A stretch of 64,000 nucleotides of DNA from assembly GCA_964019135.1 (NCBI GenBank), contig OZ025253.1, forward strand, positions 9,181,059-9,245,058, read 5' to 3'. The notes beneath the pieces were generated by a model, which was given only the letters and a program-made list of their open reading frames with translations, was not told the DNA's origin and ran no database searches. Position numbers and translations under genes: made by a program. Of the stretch, positions 45,030-57,420 are shown piece by piece. This DNA comes from Arenicola marina. Taxonomy: Eukaryota; Annelida; Polychaeta; Arenicolidae. Numbering within the stretch: the stretch's first letter is position 1; each line of letters starts with the position of its first letter.

Positions 45030-47500
45030 GAGTGACATGTATGTTTAGTTTATCGATATATTGGGACGGTGAGGTTGACTCCGATGCATTACAAAATATC
45101 ATTAAGCCAAGTAGAGGCAAAAATGTTGTCTCTGAGTTAAGAATGTTTCCTGATAACATTGTTCGATCGGCTTATCTGTAAACATCGTTATAGGGTTATA
45201 CAAACTTCTATCTATTTTGAGTTCAAATTGCAAACTCCGAATTAATTGTGTTGATTGTTTGCTTGTAAGTACGATATGTCGCAATGTTATATAATCTTAT
45301 CATTTGTCACATTGTCTATTGTTTGATAATATGACGTATGCATACCTTTATTAAACAATGGTTTACATTGTATCTGGTACGATATATGCATTTTATGTTT
45401 AATCTTAGTTGCACATATTAATGTTTATTAAACTTGGCGAACAACCTGTGTTTTTATATTGAGATTGTGAGCGTCCCTTTGCATTGGCTTACCCTCGACG
45501 AGAAACACCCCACCAGGACCCCCCCCCCTCCCGCCCTCCTGACATATGCCTTCTTCAAAGTTTTCTGTTTTTCTTTCATTATTTCAGTATTACGTTTTCC
45601 CGAGTCAATTGCTCGTCTACACAATATCCATGTATGTTCTGTATTACAAACCAATATGCAATGTTAAAACATATAGGCATCGAAATCTCGACTTTACGTT
45701 TCTTTGATGGCACATGCCTTGTAAATTATTATTTTTGTGCGAAAGGTTAGCTTTGAAGTTTTGTCACTGCCTTACCAACTCAAATATTATTTCATCACCC
45801 AGGGAGAGATTGTCCGTGACGGTATATCATGGGTTGTTTACATTTTGCTTATCACCTCTAAAGGCATATTGCGTTCATTACAACTGCGTATTATCTTCCA
45901 CAAACGTATGCGATATTTTATGGACGGAAGCATGTTTACCATAAACCCCTGCAAAGTGAACAAATGCGACAAAATTGTGCCATTGCTTGAAGTAACGTAC
46001 AGGTGATAGATCGGTGGATCAGCAAATGGAAGACCTTTAAGAGTCTCAACACACCAAGTTATATTTCACTTTTAACAGTGTAGATGTAGATGGATTCATG
46101 AACAAAACGAACCCAGTATCAAATTGCTAATATGAAGTCTGAGCCTCATTTTGGCATCATTAGGCTGTAGAAACCTATGCAACCCCAATCTACAGACATT
46201 GCAGTGTTTGTCACTGTATCGGCAACTCACCATATGCTGCAGGTACTGATCACGTGACACCGGATCGCGGAGATGTCGTGGTGCTACAGATACTCCAGGT
46301 TCCTGGTGTCTCCTCCCAAGGGTTACTGCACAAGTGATTAGATGGTCTTGTGTGCGGGCCAGGCCGCCTCAGCCTCCACCCTGGTCGCATCCACCCTGAT
46401 CGCATCCACCCATACCGAGACCCCATTGGGTGTAGCGCGACTCCTCACTTACATCCTGGTTCGGCGTTATGTAAACGTATTTGTTGTGTTTTTCTTTGCG
46501 GGGTCGGAGGGGGTTGGGTGGAATATTAAGATGTATGTCTTTAGACTCCCGGTCGCGCCCTGACGGTCTTCGTCGGGACGGTTTTATTTGGGTCGCCAGA
46601 ATCGTATTGAAGCGTTTTGAGGGTGCGCTGGGAGCATGTGTGTGTGGGAGGTGGGAGGGGAAGGGGGGTGACCAGTCCCCGCCTATTTATCCAGGGACTG
46701 AACATAGAGGCTCGTTTCGCTTCGCCGCCTGAGCGAAGGGGGTTACCCAATAGTCTCCTCCTCAGCCCCCTCTGCGTGGCCTGCTCACTCAGATTGGGTC
46801 TGTAAACGGCTAAATTCACTGTAGGAATTCCGTACAATGACGTCACAAGAAAACCAATAAGTCTCCTCGGCATCTCACCAACAAAGATGGCGAGAGCAAA
46901 TAGTTGACGTAACCATGTCGCTGCAAAGCTGTATGGTGCATGGCGTAAGAACTAATGCGTCTTTATACAACACGATTAAGGGTAAAGATTGTTTTGATGT
47001 CTTTGCATCACATTTTGATGATGACAAGACAAAGTTTCTTCCTTCTTCGTAACTTTACATTCAGCTCCATCGGTGGTGTACTGGTGCAAGTACCAACTCA
47101 GCAAAAATAGGTCACAAACCCGCTGAACCTGAGGGGCGGACCATTTGATCCCAAGGGCGAGGGAGGGGGAGGGTTTTGTTTCACTTTTAACTTAGAAATG
47201 CGGAAGTCGGCCCATTTTTGCAGGCAAAGGGTTTGTAAAGTAAAGAATCAAGTTAGATGTTTCAAATAAGGGCACAGATAGGCACCGTAAAGCGACGGAG
47301 AGAGGGGAAAGGCGGTAGCCCTGTCGCATGATTCCCCTGGCTATTCCACTGGGGACCGAGCCGGAGCGGGCTCTCTCGTCTCCGTATCGTGTGAGGTCAG
47401 AGGCATGTTTCATTAGTAGGGTGAGGGAGGGTGGACGGAGTGCGAGTATAGGGGCCGTGTACACCCCACTCCCCCTCCCCTCCAACCCGCCACCCCGCTG
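45030..47500. other. Upstream region of the mucin gene; no gene recognised
   Basis: It presumably holds the 5' untranslated exon and promoter of the minus-strand gene, but no TATA or initiator element can be assigned with confidence. GC-rich segments at 46340-46800 contain short open frames without likeness to known proteins. Confidence 0.4.
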
Positions 47501-47512
47501 AACTGGAGAGTA

Positions 47513-47581
47513 ACATTCTTGATCTTCGCGAAATTTGAGACAAAACTGTACTTTCTCCAAAACTTTGTCAACGGCGGCCAT
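47513..47581 (-). pseudogene. Possible RecQ-like helicase first exon
   Basis: The ATG in a good context (catcATGGCC) opens MAAVDKVLEKVQFCLKFRED then QEC. LKFREDQ has the FRxxQ motif 0 that precedes motif I in RecQ helicases, and MAA...-L- starts are common in invertebrate RecQ-like genes. A CCAAT element lies just upstream (about 47600). The likeness ends within 25 codons and the rest of the frame is low complexity. No motif I exon is found downstream on this strand. The motif I fragment at 1666-1839 may belong to the same family. Confidence 0.35.
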
Positions 47582-48104
47582 GATGCATCGCACTCAGCAC
47601 AGCCAATGAGACTATTCGAAAGAGGCAGAGCGCATTGACCCTGTTGACCAACCTCTGCCAAGCTTACGTTAGCCGTTTACAGCCTCACATGGAGCGAGCG
47701 GAGGTGGGGCTGTGGCAGGGCCTAGTCTCTCAACGCCTAGAAAGAACATCGTGCAGATATGTTGACATGGATGACATGGGCCCGTAAATTCCATACGCCC
47801 CGTGGCTAGATATTTCGCCCTCGAAGCTGATATTAGCATGGGGCTGGGTGACATACTATGCCCCGGACCGGTTTTGAACTCAAGGTCGTGGGTTCAAATG
47901 TGGGCCTCGACACCAAAATCTGAGACAAATATTTATCCATTGTCCCATGAACGACCTTGATCCCGCTCAACCCCAAGGGGGGCAGGCGGGGTGGGGGGGG
48001 GGGTTCCGGGTCCCAGATCACGAAGAATAAATTTCGTTATTCCCAGGTCACGGAGAATTGAAAGAAGAACTATCGTCATGCAATGGAAGGGCCGAAACAC
48101 GAAA

Positions 48105-48275
48105 CTAAAATGCAAATTTTCCGATTCACAGTTATTTAATATTAAAATTCACAGTTCACTATTAATGAAAATCCTTGATCACGGCGTTCGGCTAATACCC
48201 CATTCCCAGTTCACGAAGAATTATTTGCTTCACTCCCAGTTTACGGTGAAATGAAATACCCAATCCCGATTGATC
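48105..48275. repeat. Dispersed repeat with CCCAGTTCAC motif, copy 2
   Basis: Matches 10418-10597 in the same orientation. It ends about 30 bp before the 30-bp minisatellite, separated by a C-rich run. Confidence 0.85.
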
Positions 48276-48302
48276 CAAATAGCCTTTGACCCCCCCCCCC
48301 CT

Positions 48303-49262
48303 ATGCCACCTTCCAGTTCAAGCTTAGCTGCAATGATATCTTCCAGTTCAAGCCTAGCTGTAATGACATCTCCCAGTTCAAGCTTAGCTGCTATGCCACC
48401 TTCCAGTTCAAGCTTAGCTGCTATGCCACCTTCCAGTTCAAGCTTAGCTGCAATGATATCTTCCAGTTCAAGCCTAGCTGTAATGACATCTTCCAGCTCA
48501 AGCTTTGCTGTAATGCCATCTTCCAGTTCAAGCTCAGCTGTAATGACATATTCCAGTTCCAGCTCAGCTGTAATGCCATCTTCCAGTTCAAGCTGTGCTG
48601 TAATGACATCTTCCAGTTCAAGCTTAGCTGTAATGACATATTCCAGTTCCAGCTCAGCTGTAATGCCATCTTCCAGTTCAAGCTGTGCTGTAATGACATC
48701 TTCCAGTTCAAGCTTAGCTGTAATGACATCTTCCATTTCAAGCTTATCTGTAATGACATATTCCAGTTCAAGCTTAGCTGTTATGCCACCTTCCAGTTCA
48801 AGCTTAGCTGTAATGACATCTTCCATTTCAAGCTTATCTGTAATGACATCTCCCAGTTCACGCTTAGCTGTTATGCCACCTTCCAGTTCAAGCTTAGCTG
48901 CAATGATGCCTTCCAGTTCACGCCTAGCTGTAATGACATCTCCCAGTTCACGCTTAGCTGTTATGCCACCTTCCAGTTCAAGCTTAGCTGCCATGATATC
49001 TTCCAGTTCAAGCCTAGCTGTAATGACATCTTCCAGCTCAAGCTTTGCTGTAATGACATATTCCAGTTCCAGCTCAGCTGTAATGCCATCTTCCAGTTCA
49101 AGCTGAGCTGTAATGCCATCTTCCAGTTCAAGCTGTGCTGTAAATGACATCTTCCAGTTCAAGCTTAGCTGTAATGACATCTTCCATTTCAAGCTTATCT
49201 GTAATGACATCTTCCAGTTCAAACTTAGCTGTAATGACATCTTCCAGTATAGGCTTAGCCGT
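48303..49262. repeat. 30-bp minisatellite, about 32 units
   Basis: The unit is variants of 'atgccaccttccagttca' plus 'agcttagctgta'. One extra base near 49142 shifts the register; otherwise all units are exactly 30 bp. Both strands are open over hundreds of codons (plus SSSSSLAVMP-type, minus LELEDVITAK-type) simply because the unit is a multiple of three and has no stops. I see no promoter, splice or signal-peptide support for a gene. Confidence 0.95.
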
Positions 49263-50245
49263 AAAAGGAGACAGCATGATCATATTCGTTACACTTCCCG
49301 TGTTGGTGCCCGATAAAATGAAGTGTATCTTAGCATGTAACCCTTTTTGTTATGATATGTCAGCTGTAACCCCGTGGCTTCCTCGCCTCGGTGGAAGTGA
49401 GTACCTCTGTGAATTGCGAATCCCCAAGAATTAAGAAGAGTAATGTCGAATCTCCAAGATAAGGACTGTGCAAGATTGGGCGCGAAAAAAAAACCCGCCT
49501 TAAACGTGATATCGCGAATATCGAGAACTAACGGATGGCGGCAAATAGGGAAAGGGTCTTCGCGTTCAACCGTAAATTGTGCCCGCAGCGAGCCCCATAA
49601 ATTTGCAACAGCTAATCGCGTATCTCCAAGAATTCCTGGATGCCAATCGCGGAGGTCCGAAAAGGTATTCCTCACCCTCTACCTCGAGCCAGTTTCTCTT
49701 ATTACCCTATATTGTGGTCTGTTTAACTTTTTTTAACAATAACAAAGTTACACATCAACAAATTTGTCTGTTTAACCTGTGTATTCATATTTGGAGCGGC
49801 ACTAGCCGATTTGTAATGTTTTGGGGGATGTTTCTTTTTGGACGACCAGGATGATCTTATGATGAGCAGAGCCCTCCAATCCAATGACTTTTATTGCCTC
49901 TCTCACCTCTCTATTTGTTGCCAATGTATGATGGGAGACACTGTGGTAGCGTCAGCGTTGTAATATTCTGGATCCGCCACTGAACATATATATGACCTTA
50001 AAACGAAGCAAGTGCATTTTGATCGTTTTTGCAAACAGAACATGGTCAGTGATATGTGAGTAACTATTTACATAACACAAGCATCCCCAATAATATTGTG
50101 AGCCAAACAAAAGATAATACTAACCGGCACTGCATAAAATCAATGTCCAGACCTTGGTGCTGTCGCGGAGAGCAAGTCGGGACTGGTTGTGGGGATGGGC
50201 GGAACGGGGATTACAGGTATAGACGCCTAAAGCAGCCTAATTACA
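49263..50245. other. No gene recognised
   Basis: Short frames on both strands show no known motif. A 'tggatccgccactga' sequence near 49970 resembles the end of common 'GGGGCGGATCCAGG'-type interspersed repeats. Confidence 0.4.
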
Positions 50246-50249
50246 TAGG

Positions 50250-52773
50250 CCATCTTGGATTTTTTACATTTTACGATCAAGACTAAATTATGATGGGTAT
50301 TTCTTGTATATCTCGTTGAGTCGGTAAAACTAAAATGTCAACGTATAACTGCGCGAGCGGGCGTCCTAGCGAGCCGCGGTCGACATCACCAACCTCTGCC
50401 CCGGTAAAGAAATGTGTTTTTCTCCAGATAGCAAACAGGCTTTCAGGATTTAAATTCAAGACAGGATACTTATTATTTATTACTTATTTGACATGGAAAA
50501 CAGATTGGTAAAATACAATAATGCGAACATATTACTTTAACATAATGCAGCTGTTATTACTAGACATTTGGCGGGGAAAGCTTACAACGCACTCAAACGC
50601 CAGCGATCCCAAAAATTAAGTCCACTTAGGTCAGTTGGGTTGACCATCAAATCGTTGATAATAGGGTTGTGCGCTCAATAGTTGAACTGCGTCCTTTACT
50701 TCTTTTCTCTCTGTTTTTGGCTTACAGTGGGCGATAAATACTATATTCTCGGTCTGATGTGCAATTTTCGATCCTCGATCTCAATAATTATATGGCCGAG
50801 AGCCGACTGCTCGGAAGATTGGTTCGTGCCACTCCGCTGATTCGTAAGTGGGTGGTTCATGTGACGCACAGGACGCATCGGGGCCGAGGCCGGGGGGGCG
50901 AGGCCGGGGGGCGAGGCCGGGGTCAGACTCACATGAAGTATCGGAGCCGAGGCGTGGCGACGCCCCGCGACGCATGCAATAGGCATACATGTCTATAATA
51001 TAGGTCCGTCACCCTAGAACTGAAAACAAATTGCTGTATATATTATATCCTAGTATTCAATAGAGGTATCTTGGCGGACCGAGCATTTCGGCCTTACAAA
51101 GGAGGGGGCGGCGGAGGGGTCAGGGCCGGGTCGCACCCCCCCCCCCGCCTTTCGAACGAATTGATCGATGATTCGGATTGCGCATTTCATGATATTCGAC
51201 GGACACCATAAATATGTCAATGACAAGCCATGTACATACAAATAAGTATTAGCTTTAATCCTGTGAAATGTGTTTCTTTTTACAGAGAGCCGAATTCTAT
51301 GGTACAAAACGGAATATATTATGTAAAAAATGTTTTCTGAAGCAACATGATAAAAATAAAATGGCTTGCCATACGCACTTCCTGGTTACACCAGTGTATT
51401 CAGGCGAAAGTTTGATGTTTGCACAGCACGTCCGCCACCACTGGTCCGCCGCATTTAAGTGAGCGGCCACAGTCTTCATAGTTACACTGTCATTGACACG
51501 ACAGTCAGCTCTACGCTGGGATGTTTATATCATGAAGACCAGAGCCACATGGTGTCCCCCACGACCACCCTCCATGGCCCGTGTGTCATGAAAACAACAG
51601 CCACACAGGGAGCACATAATTTGAAAAGGCGTTGGGACACAAATGTAGTTTACGGTCTGAAAGAGGAGGTACGTGCCCCCTGCCCGCCCGGGATAAGCCC
51701 ATGATAAAAGTTACTCAGAGCTGCTCAATATTTGGTTCTCATAGGAACCTTCAATATGTGTAGGTCATATACCCGAGGTGGAGGGGGGGTGGGGGGGGGG
51801 TCATGCATCGTAATTAGAGAGGTGTGTAGGCCTACACGCTTCAAAAGACCCCCCCCCCCTCCCCCACCACCTGCATAGGCAGACGTGCCGACTCCTAATA
51901 AACACACATATCTGGCTGGGTCAATCATGCAAGATCAATGGTACTACAATTCAGTTTGATATGTGAAAGAAATCATTTGGGTTTCAAAAGACCCTATTAT
52001 TCATCAAAACAATCAGTATCACAAGACCCCAAGTAGTTGAAGTGGCCAGGGCACACCCCCACCCATTTACAGACAAATGTACCCCATTCCCGCCACCCTG
52101 GTCATGTCGCGACAATTGATACCTGGCACCCACCCCCTGGGAGTGGCCTGCCCTAGCCCTATTCATGGTTGAAAACAATCTGACAGACCAATGTAAACAG
52201 CCTTGGAGTGCGCCGAAGACAGGAAAGAACATAGTGGTTGTCTTCTGCTGTTTGTGGCAGAATAGAAAACGTAACACTCACCATTTAAAGCAATATATTA
52301 CATAGGTGTTGTTCTACCAACCTCCTCTCCATGTCAAATAAATATATTCTGTCTTGAATTTAAATCCTGATGGCCTATAGCTATCCGGAGAGAGCGACTT
52401 TGTGTTTCGGAGCAGAAGAGTTGGTGCCTGGCTTTATATCTCTGCGCGCCGGTTCACTGTTTGGTATGGCCATCAATTAAAAGCGGGAAACTTCGGAAAC
52501 ATTCTTCGCGGCTAAAATTCCGAAGTTTTTCGCAGTATTCCGCATGATTTCGCAGGTTTTCCGCAGGTATTCCGCGTTTTATTGAGGCCCCTTCGGTGTT
52601 CTGTGTGATGTCGACCGCGGCTCGCTAGGATGTCCGCGACCGATATAAATAAAACGCGTAGTTTTATGTTAAAATTGTTGTTTTACAGACTCAAAGAAAT
52701 AAATACTATATGCATCATAATTGTAAGATACTTTTAGTCTTGATTGTAAAGTGTAAACAATCTAAGATGGCGC
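50250..52773. mobile_element. Long inverted-repeat element (TIR-like), no transposase seen
   Basis: The left arm (about 50250-50480) and right arm (about 52335-52773) are reverse complements in several blocks: 'ccatcttggattttttac' against 'gtgtaaacaatctaagatgg', 'cctagcgagccgcggtcgac' against 'gtcgaccgcggctcgctagg', and 'caggatttaaattcaagaca' against 'tgtcttgaatttaaatcctg'. The right arm has extra sequence. The 1.9-kb interior has G/C-rich patches and a poly-G/poly-C pair (51780-51870) but no recognisable transposase. The likely interpretation is a non-autonomous DNA transposon. Exact ends and target-site duplication were not resolved. Confidence 0.7.
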
Positions 52774-53009
52774 ATGTAAGTATATTGCTTTAAGCACTTA
52801 ATTCTTGTTCCATATATATTTGCGAAGCATTCGTCGGTCCGTAAAATATCTTTCAGGTTCATCGGCGCATTCATCTACCTTTCAATGTGCTTGCCGTATT
52901 TTCAAACGTTCCTATCCATAGCCCTCCGGCCCGCCTTTTCGGGAGCGGACAAGCCTGGATGCCATAAACAGGGCTAGCCCGCCCCGCCCCCACATATTTA
53001 GTACCTGCC

Positions 53010-53165
53010 TATGGCAAGCCCTTTGTATCGCAATTCGAGAAACCTAGTTTCGCGAGCAAGAAACTAGGTTTCTTGGCGGGAAACTAGGTTTTTAGCGCTA
53101 AAATGTGGTTTATAGCCAGAATCCCGGTTTCCAGGGATTTAACCCTAGTTTTAGCGACAACCCCA
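53010..53165 (+). repeat. Inverted repeat pair, left member
   Basis: 'atggcaagccctttg', 'gagaaacctagtttc' and 'atagccagaatcccggttt' recur in reverse complement at 57255-57420. The internal motif 'gaaactaggttt' is itself repeated several times, and degenerate versions continue to about 53360. Confidence 0.85.
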
Positions 53166-53738
53166 GTTATTACAGCGCCGATTGTGTCTGAATGTCTATA
53201 CCTCCATTCTTGTTCCAGAAACCAGCTTTCTTGCCCTAATATCCCACTTACTCGCCAAGAAACCAGGATTCCAGGTTAAAACCACGTTCTTTAGCTTCAT
53301 AACAGCAGTTTCAGCGACAAAACCTAGTTTTCTGCCGAGAAAATATGTTTCTTCGTTGCTAAGGTCCGTATCTATGATCCCTGCACGTCACACCTTACCA
53401 GTCAATGTAACGGCGGGTGTAAAATCAGCCCGGGCCTACATTGAGGAAACCAACATTTCGTTTTGGAGATCGTTGGCAGACGTGCGAACAGTCCGGTTTT
53501 TCGCCTGGCTCTGCTGGCAGCTGCAGGGAAAGGTCGCGCGGAATACCAGGTCACATGACTGCAGAGTAGGTCCGGGCACGCGATAAAAATACCGATTGGC
53601 CAACTGCACCAAACTTCCTTTTATTGCATTGTGAGGATGTTGAAAAGAATATTATATATTTTCAGACTTTGATGGAGTATCGGCCATATGGAGTGTAGCT
53701 ATATAAAAAATAAATAAAACGAACAATACTCCAGGAGG

Positions 53739-54135
53739 AGGAATATTCGAGTGTTTGGTCTCGCAACCTCACAGACGAGTGACAAAAACTGCAAAGCTAA
53801 AGTGGCCCGGTTGATTAAAGAGAAACTCTCACACAATATGCTTAAGAAACGAATCAGGAAAAAACGTCGTGAAGCCGATAATGGTCGAGTTTGACTTCAT
53901 CACCACGAAGGACGACATCATGAGGCGGCGACGTGCTTTAAAGGATTCCGGCACAGCCATCGCCGATGACCTCTATGAAGACATGCAGCGACTGGTCAAC
54001 TGGGTGAAGAGACACGATTTCATTGCGCAAAGCTGGACCTGGCATGGCAAGTGCTTTATCAAAGACAAACGCGCTTGGGTGGTAAAGCTGAGGTGGGGTC
54101 AATCTGTTGAGGAGGCTTTGCAAACGGTAAATTGA
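53739..54135 (+). pseudogene. L1/Tx1-like LINE ORF1 remnant
   Basis: The first frame (from 53739) gives RNIRVFGLATSQTSDKNCKA then KVARLIKEKLSHNML, resembling the RRM-like part of L1-type ORF1 proteins. After a frameshift near 53868 the second frame gives KPIMVEFDFITTKDDIMRRR, then RALKDSGTAIADDLYEDMQR and LVNWVKRHDFIAQSWTW, matching the C-terminal domain (KP-x-I-V-x-F...LK-x-T-x-x-x-x-E/D-D). These proteins bind element RNA as nucleic acid chaperones. The N-terminal coiled coil is not seen. An endonuclease remnant follows at 55766 on the same strand and could be from the same insertion. Confidence 0.65.
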
Positions 54136-54139
54136 AATA

Positions 54140-55760
54140 AGTTAGTGGTGGCGAGACGGGTCAGTTATTATATATGTATTACGCATTTGTGTTTAGCTTT
54201 TCTCCTGTTGCGCTGTTCTGTTGAGATATTGCATGTTACTTCCTATTTACCAAGAGTGTATTAACTGTATTATTCGATTTGCGTGGCCTAATGTGTGAGC
54301 ACGGCGCTTTTGGCAGACTTGGGTGCCCGAAGTGGTCTTGAAACATACAAGATGGACCCCGTGGAGTACATCTGGGGCGATGACGCCAGACTTGTGAGCT
54401 CACAACGAAGTTTTTGACACTGTATCTAGCCAGACAGTTCAGGCCGTCACTCAGGCCAGTCCCATATGCTGCGACACAAGATGTTATATTTCATGATTGT
54501 AACTCACCTGTTTATCACACCTGGGGACAACTCTTGGCATCAAGTGTCAAATAAAAATGTACATTGTGTATTAGATAAGGAATGAGTTGCAGGTCGTTAT
54601 GTACTAGTTAAAGAACGAGCTGGAGTGCATTCGCCAAAATAAAGCACAAGACGCGATAGGTTTATTTGGGGAATGCACGACAGCGAGTTCTTTAACGTAC
54701 TTATAACATTGTTATAAGAAAGGCATGACATGTGCTCACGTTTGGACACAGGAATTGACTATTGTGTCAATTGCACTGCCCGACGAATACACGAGGCACA
54801 TTGTGGAAACAACGGTTCGTCATTGTGAAGCCCCAGGGGGGAGGGTAGAGGTGGGAAGGCGTGAATCAAGTAGACATTTTGGAAGTCATTCCTTCTTAGA
54901 TTCGTGAACACATCGCCCCCTCAAAAGCGATAAGACAGATATAATGAGAAACGGATGCAATCGATAACTGTGGAATTTCCATATGTTTCGAAATTTCTGC
55001 TCTAACCCCCGCCCCTTTGGTGCCTAACATTGACTTGTGCATTCCATTGTTTGTCTTGAAATTGGCAAATTCTGTCAACACCAGCCAACTCGGCTCCGCT
55101 CAGCTCAGCTCGACTGATTATACCTTGACACTTGACGAGTCAATCTTAACAACTGTTCTTTATCTAGATAATGCACAGTTTTTCCGTTCATTATTAAAAT
55201 AAAGCACTGTTTTACTGTTCTTTTTTTGAATAACGCACACTTACGTTAATACAACACGGCTAGGTCTGTTTGTCGATCCATTCTTCCAGATAATGAACAC
55301 TTAAGACAAAGGCGTGACGTCACACAATTTTTTAATAGGATTGAAGAACTTCGAGGCGCAGCCGAGAAGTTGTGAGATTCCCATAAGGACCTACAACTCA
55401 TTCCTTATCTGGCTTTATGTTTATTTCTATGGTTTCCTCCGAGGAGGCGGCGATGGCATGGAGTATGTGAGCGAGGGGTCATTATTGTGACGGAATTATA
55501 ATGACCCGTTCTGAGAAAATAATGACCTCCTGCTCATGGTCCACAGGTCCTTACCGGCAAAACACGACTCGGAGGAAACAATAGAAGTAAGTGCTTCTTG
55601 CGTCTCCTTACAACAGAGAAGTAATGTTTGAGCGGTCTCTTGGAGTGACAGACAATGTTTTGGCTCTCTCTTACGAATGCCTGGGGTGTTATATTACTAA
55701 GGAAGAACTGTACGTAAACGACACATTATTTAGCAAATGGGTGTCATTGAAGCCATAACT
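54140..55760. other. No gene recognised between LINE pieces
   Basis: Mixed A/T-rich sequence with no known protein motif. A small 'ctcggctccgctcagctcag' stretch lies near 55089. If the two LINE fragments come from one insertion, this stretch would be decayed LINE or a later insertion. Confidence 0.4.
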
Positions 55761-55765
55761 GTAAT

Positions 55766-56245
55766 CTCATTAAACACGTGGAATGCAAAATAACCTGAAA
55801 AGACTTGTTCACTGGTTGCGAGAGGAAAAGAAAGCTGATGTGATCATGTTACAAGAAACACACAGCACGACAAACGGTGAACAAAGGTGGTTAAAAGAAT
55901 GGCAAGGCGATATACTTTTCGCCCATGGTGAAAGCAATGCAAGGGGAGTTTGTATTCTGTTCGCTAAGCAACTCACCCAGGAAGTACACGGATCCATCGT
56001 CGATCCCAGGGGCAGATATTTATATTATATGTAACCATCAACGAATTGCGAATGACAGTGGTCAACCTATATGGCCCAAATACAGACAACCTGGAATTCT
56101 TCCAAAATGTATTTGAAATGTTAGACACGAATGATTTACCAGGCCACAAAGTTACGGGCGGAGATTTTAATTGCATACTTAACGCGAACCTAGACAAAAA
56201 GGGTGGCCTCGCAGATCACTCAATATCACTATATTTTCCCCTCAA
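55766..56245 (+). pseudogene. L1/Tx1-like LINE ORF2 endonuclease (APE-type) remnant
   Basis: SLNTWNA (55766) is followed after a frameshift by 'NNLKRLVHWLREEKKADVIM' and LQETHS (catalytic Glu), then 'NARGVCILFAKQL' and 'DPRGRYLYYM'. After a second frameshift near 56034 comes 'VTINELRMTVVNLYGPNTDN', then 'HKVTGGDFNCILNANLDKKG'. SLN, QETH, LYGPN and GGDFN are hallmark apurinic-endonuclease motifs that nick target DNA. The Ser-Asp-His C-terminal motif and RT are absent; 'LADHS' near 56210 is the last likeness. A dead fragment. Confidence 0.88.
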
Positions 56246-56891
56246 TACTCCAATATGTTTCTCGCTATAGAACGCACGTTGCTTTGAAAGAAGGGGTAGC
56301 AATAATTCTAATATAGCCAATTACAAGCTGACGAAATTCATACAGTTGTGTAGTTTGGGTTTGGGTACTATAGGCTGGCCTCCAGCCAAGGTACATAAAC
56401 ATAACACAAACAAGAGAACAAACGCACAGTCATGACAGTACATACAAATGATATGAAAAGTGAATGTTGGAAACTTCAATAACCACTGTGGTATTTTTTT
56501 GGGGGAAAGCCAAGCTTACAGATTTACATAAAAATTAAACATAGCTTGCTCGTTGTTTGTGGACATCAGCTCTACAAATTTATCCATTGTTGGGAACTTA
56601 TAATAGTAGTTCTTTATTTAGAGTTGACGAATATCGTCATACAATGAGCACTTTAGTAAAACGTGAGCTTGTGACTCGACTTCGTCCACCCCGACGCGTG
56701 GACAATGGATGCTTAGCCTTTCTTGAAAGGGTAGATTTAAATGTCTACATTTTTCGATCAGCAAATTGTGATTCGCGCATCGGAATCAGCTATACACGCT
56801 ACGCAAACGTTTGAATCGTATACATGTGAGGTAGGGCTAGGGGTTTAACAGAATTTTATAGTAGCAATATTGTGGTGCCAGCTTTGTATTG

Positions 56892-57240
56892 TCACACACA
56901 TTGAAGCACCAATTCTGTGAGAGAATATCCCTGGCTCGCTGAGAAACCTTTCGCATGAAACAAACTGGGTCCCCAACTGTCTACGTGATCCTCGTCGATG
57001 ACGAGTCGATCCAGCTTGATAAACACCCTCTGCCCTGGTTGTTCCTTGCGCTTTTGGAGCATGATGGGGACGAGCTTCTTGCGCGTGTCGCGGATGGTTT
57101 GGCAGTAGTCTTCTGAGACCGCTACCCCCCTCGATCCTTTCAGCTGTGTGCGAGCTGCGCCGAGTATCTTTCCACGTTTCAAATTTCACGATGATCAGTC
57201 GGGGGCGGTTTTGTGGGTGTGACCCCCCTCCTTGAGGCCT
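56892..57240 (-). pseudogene. Second LINE ORF1 C-terminal domain remnant, opposite strand
   Basis: After a frame-shifted 'HPQNRPRLIIVKFETWK', the frame from 57182 reads KRGKILGAARTQLKGSRGVA then VSEDYCQTIRDTRKKLVPIM, followed by 'QRVFIKLDRLVIDEDHVD'. This matches the L1/Tx1 ORF1 C-terminal domain (R...IL-x-A-A-R-x-x-L-K-G...V-x-E-D...R-K-x-L-x-P). It differs strongly in sequence from the one at 53739, so the two come from different elements. Confidence 0.75.
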
Positions 57241-57254
57241 TCTTCCCAACTAAG

Positions 57255-57420
57255 GTTATAGCTCTGGAAACCGGGATTCTGGCTATAACCCCCATTTTAG
57301 CGCTACAAAACTAGTTCCCAGCCAAGAATCCAAGTTTCTGGTCGAGAAACCGGGATTTTCGGCGACATAACTCGAACGAGAAACTAGGTTTCTCAAATTT
57401 CGATGCAAAGGGCTTGCCAT
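57255..57420 (-). repeat. Inverted repeat pair, right member
   Basis: Reverse complement of 53010-53165 (for example 'gaaactaggtttctc' and 'caaagggcttgccat'). The pair encloses 4.1 kb containing the LINE fragments on both strands. Confidence 0.85.

Noticed and set aside
48230..49240. Minus-strand 336-codon LELEDVITAK repeat protein
   Set aside because: A by-product of the 30-bp minisatellite; the opposite strand is equally open, and flanking sequence gives no gene structure.
52767..52775. ATGGCGCAT|GTAAGT as a first exon
   Set aside because: It lies at the end of the right arm of the inverted-repeat element, whose terminal sequence explains the motif.
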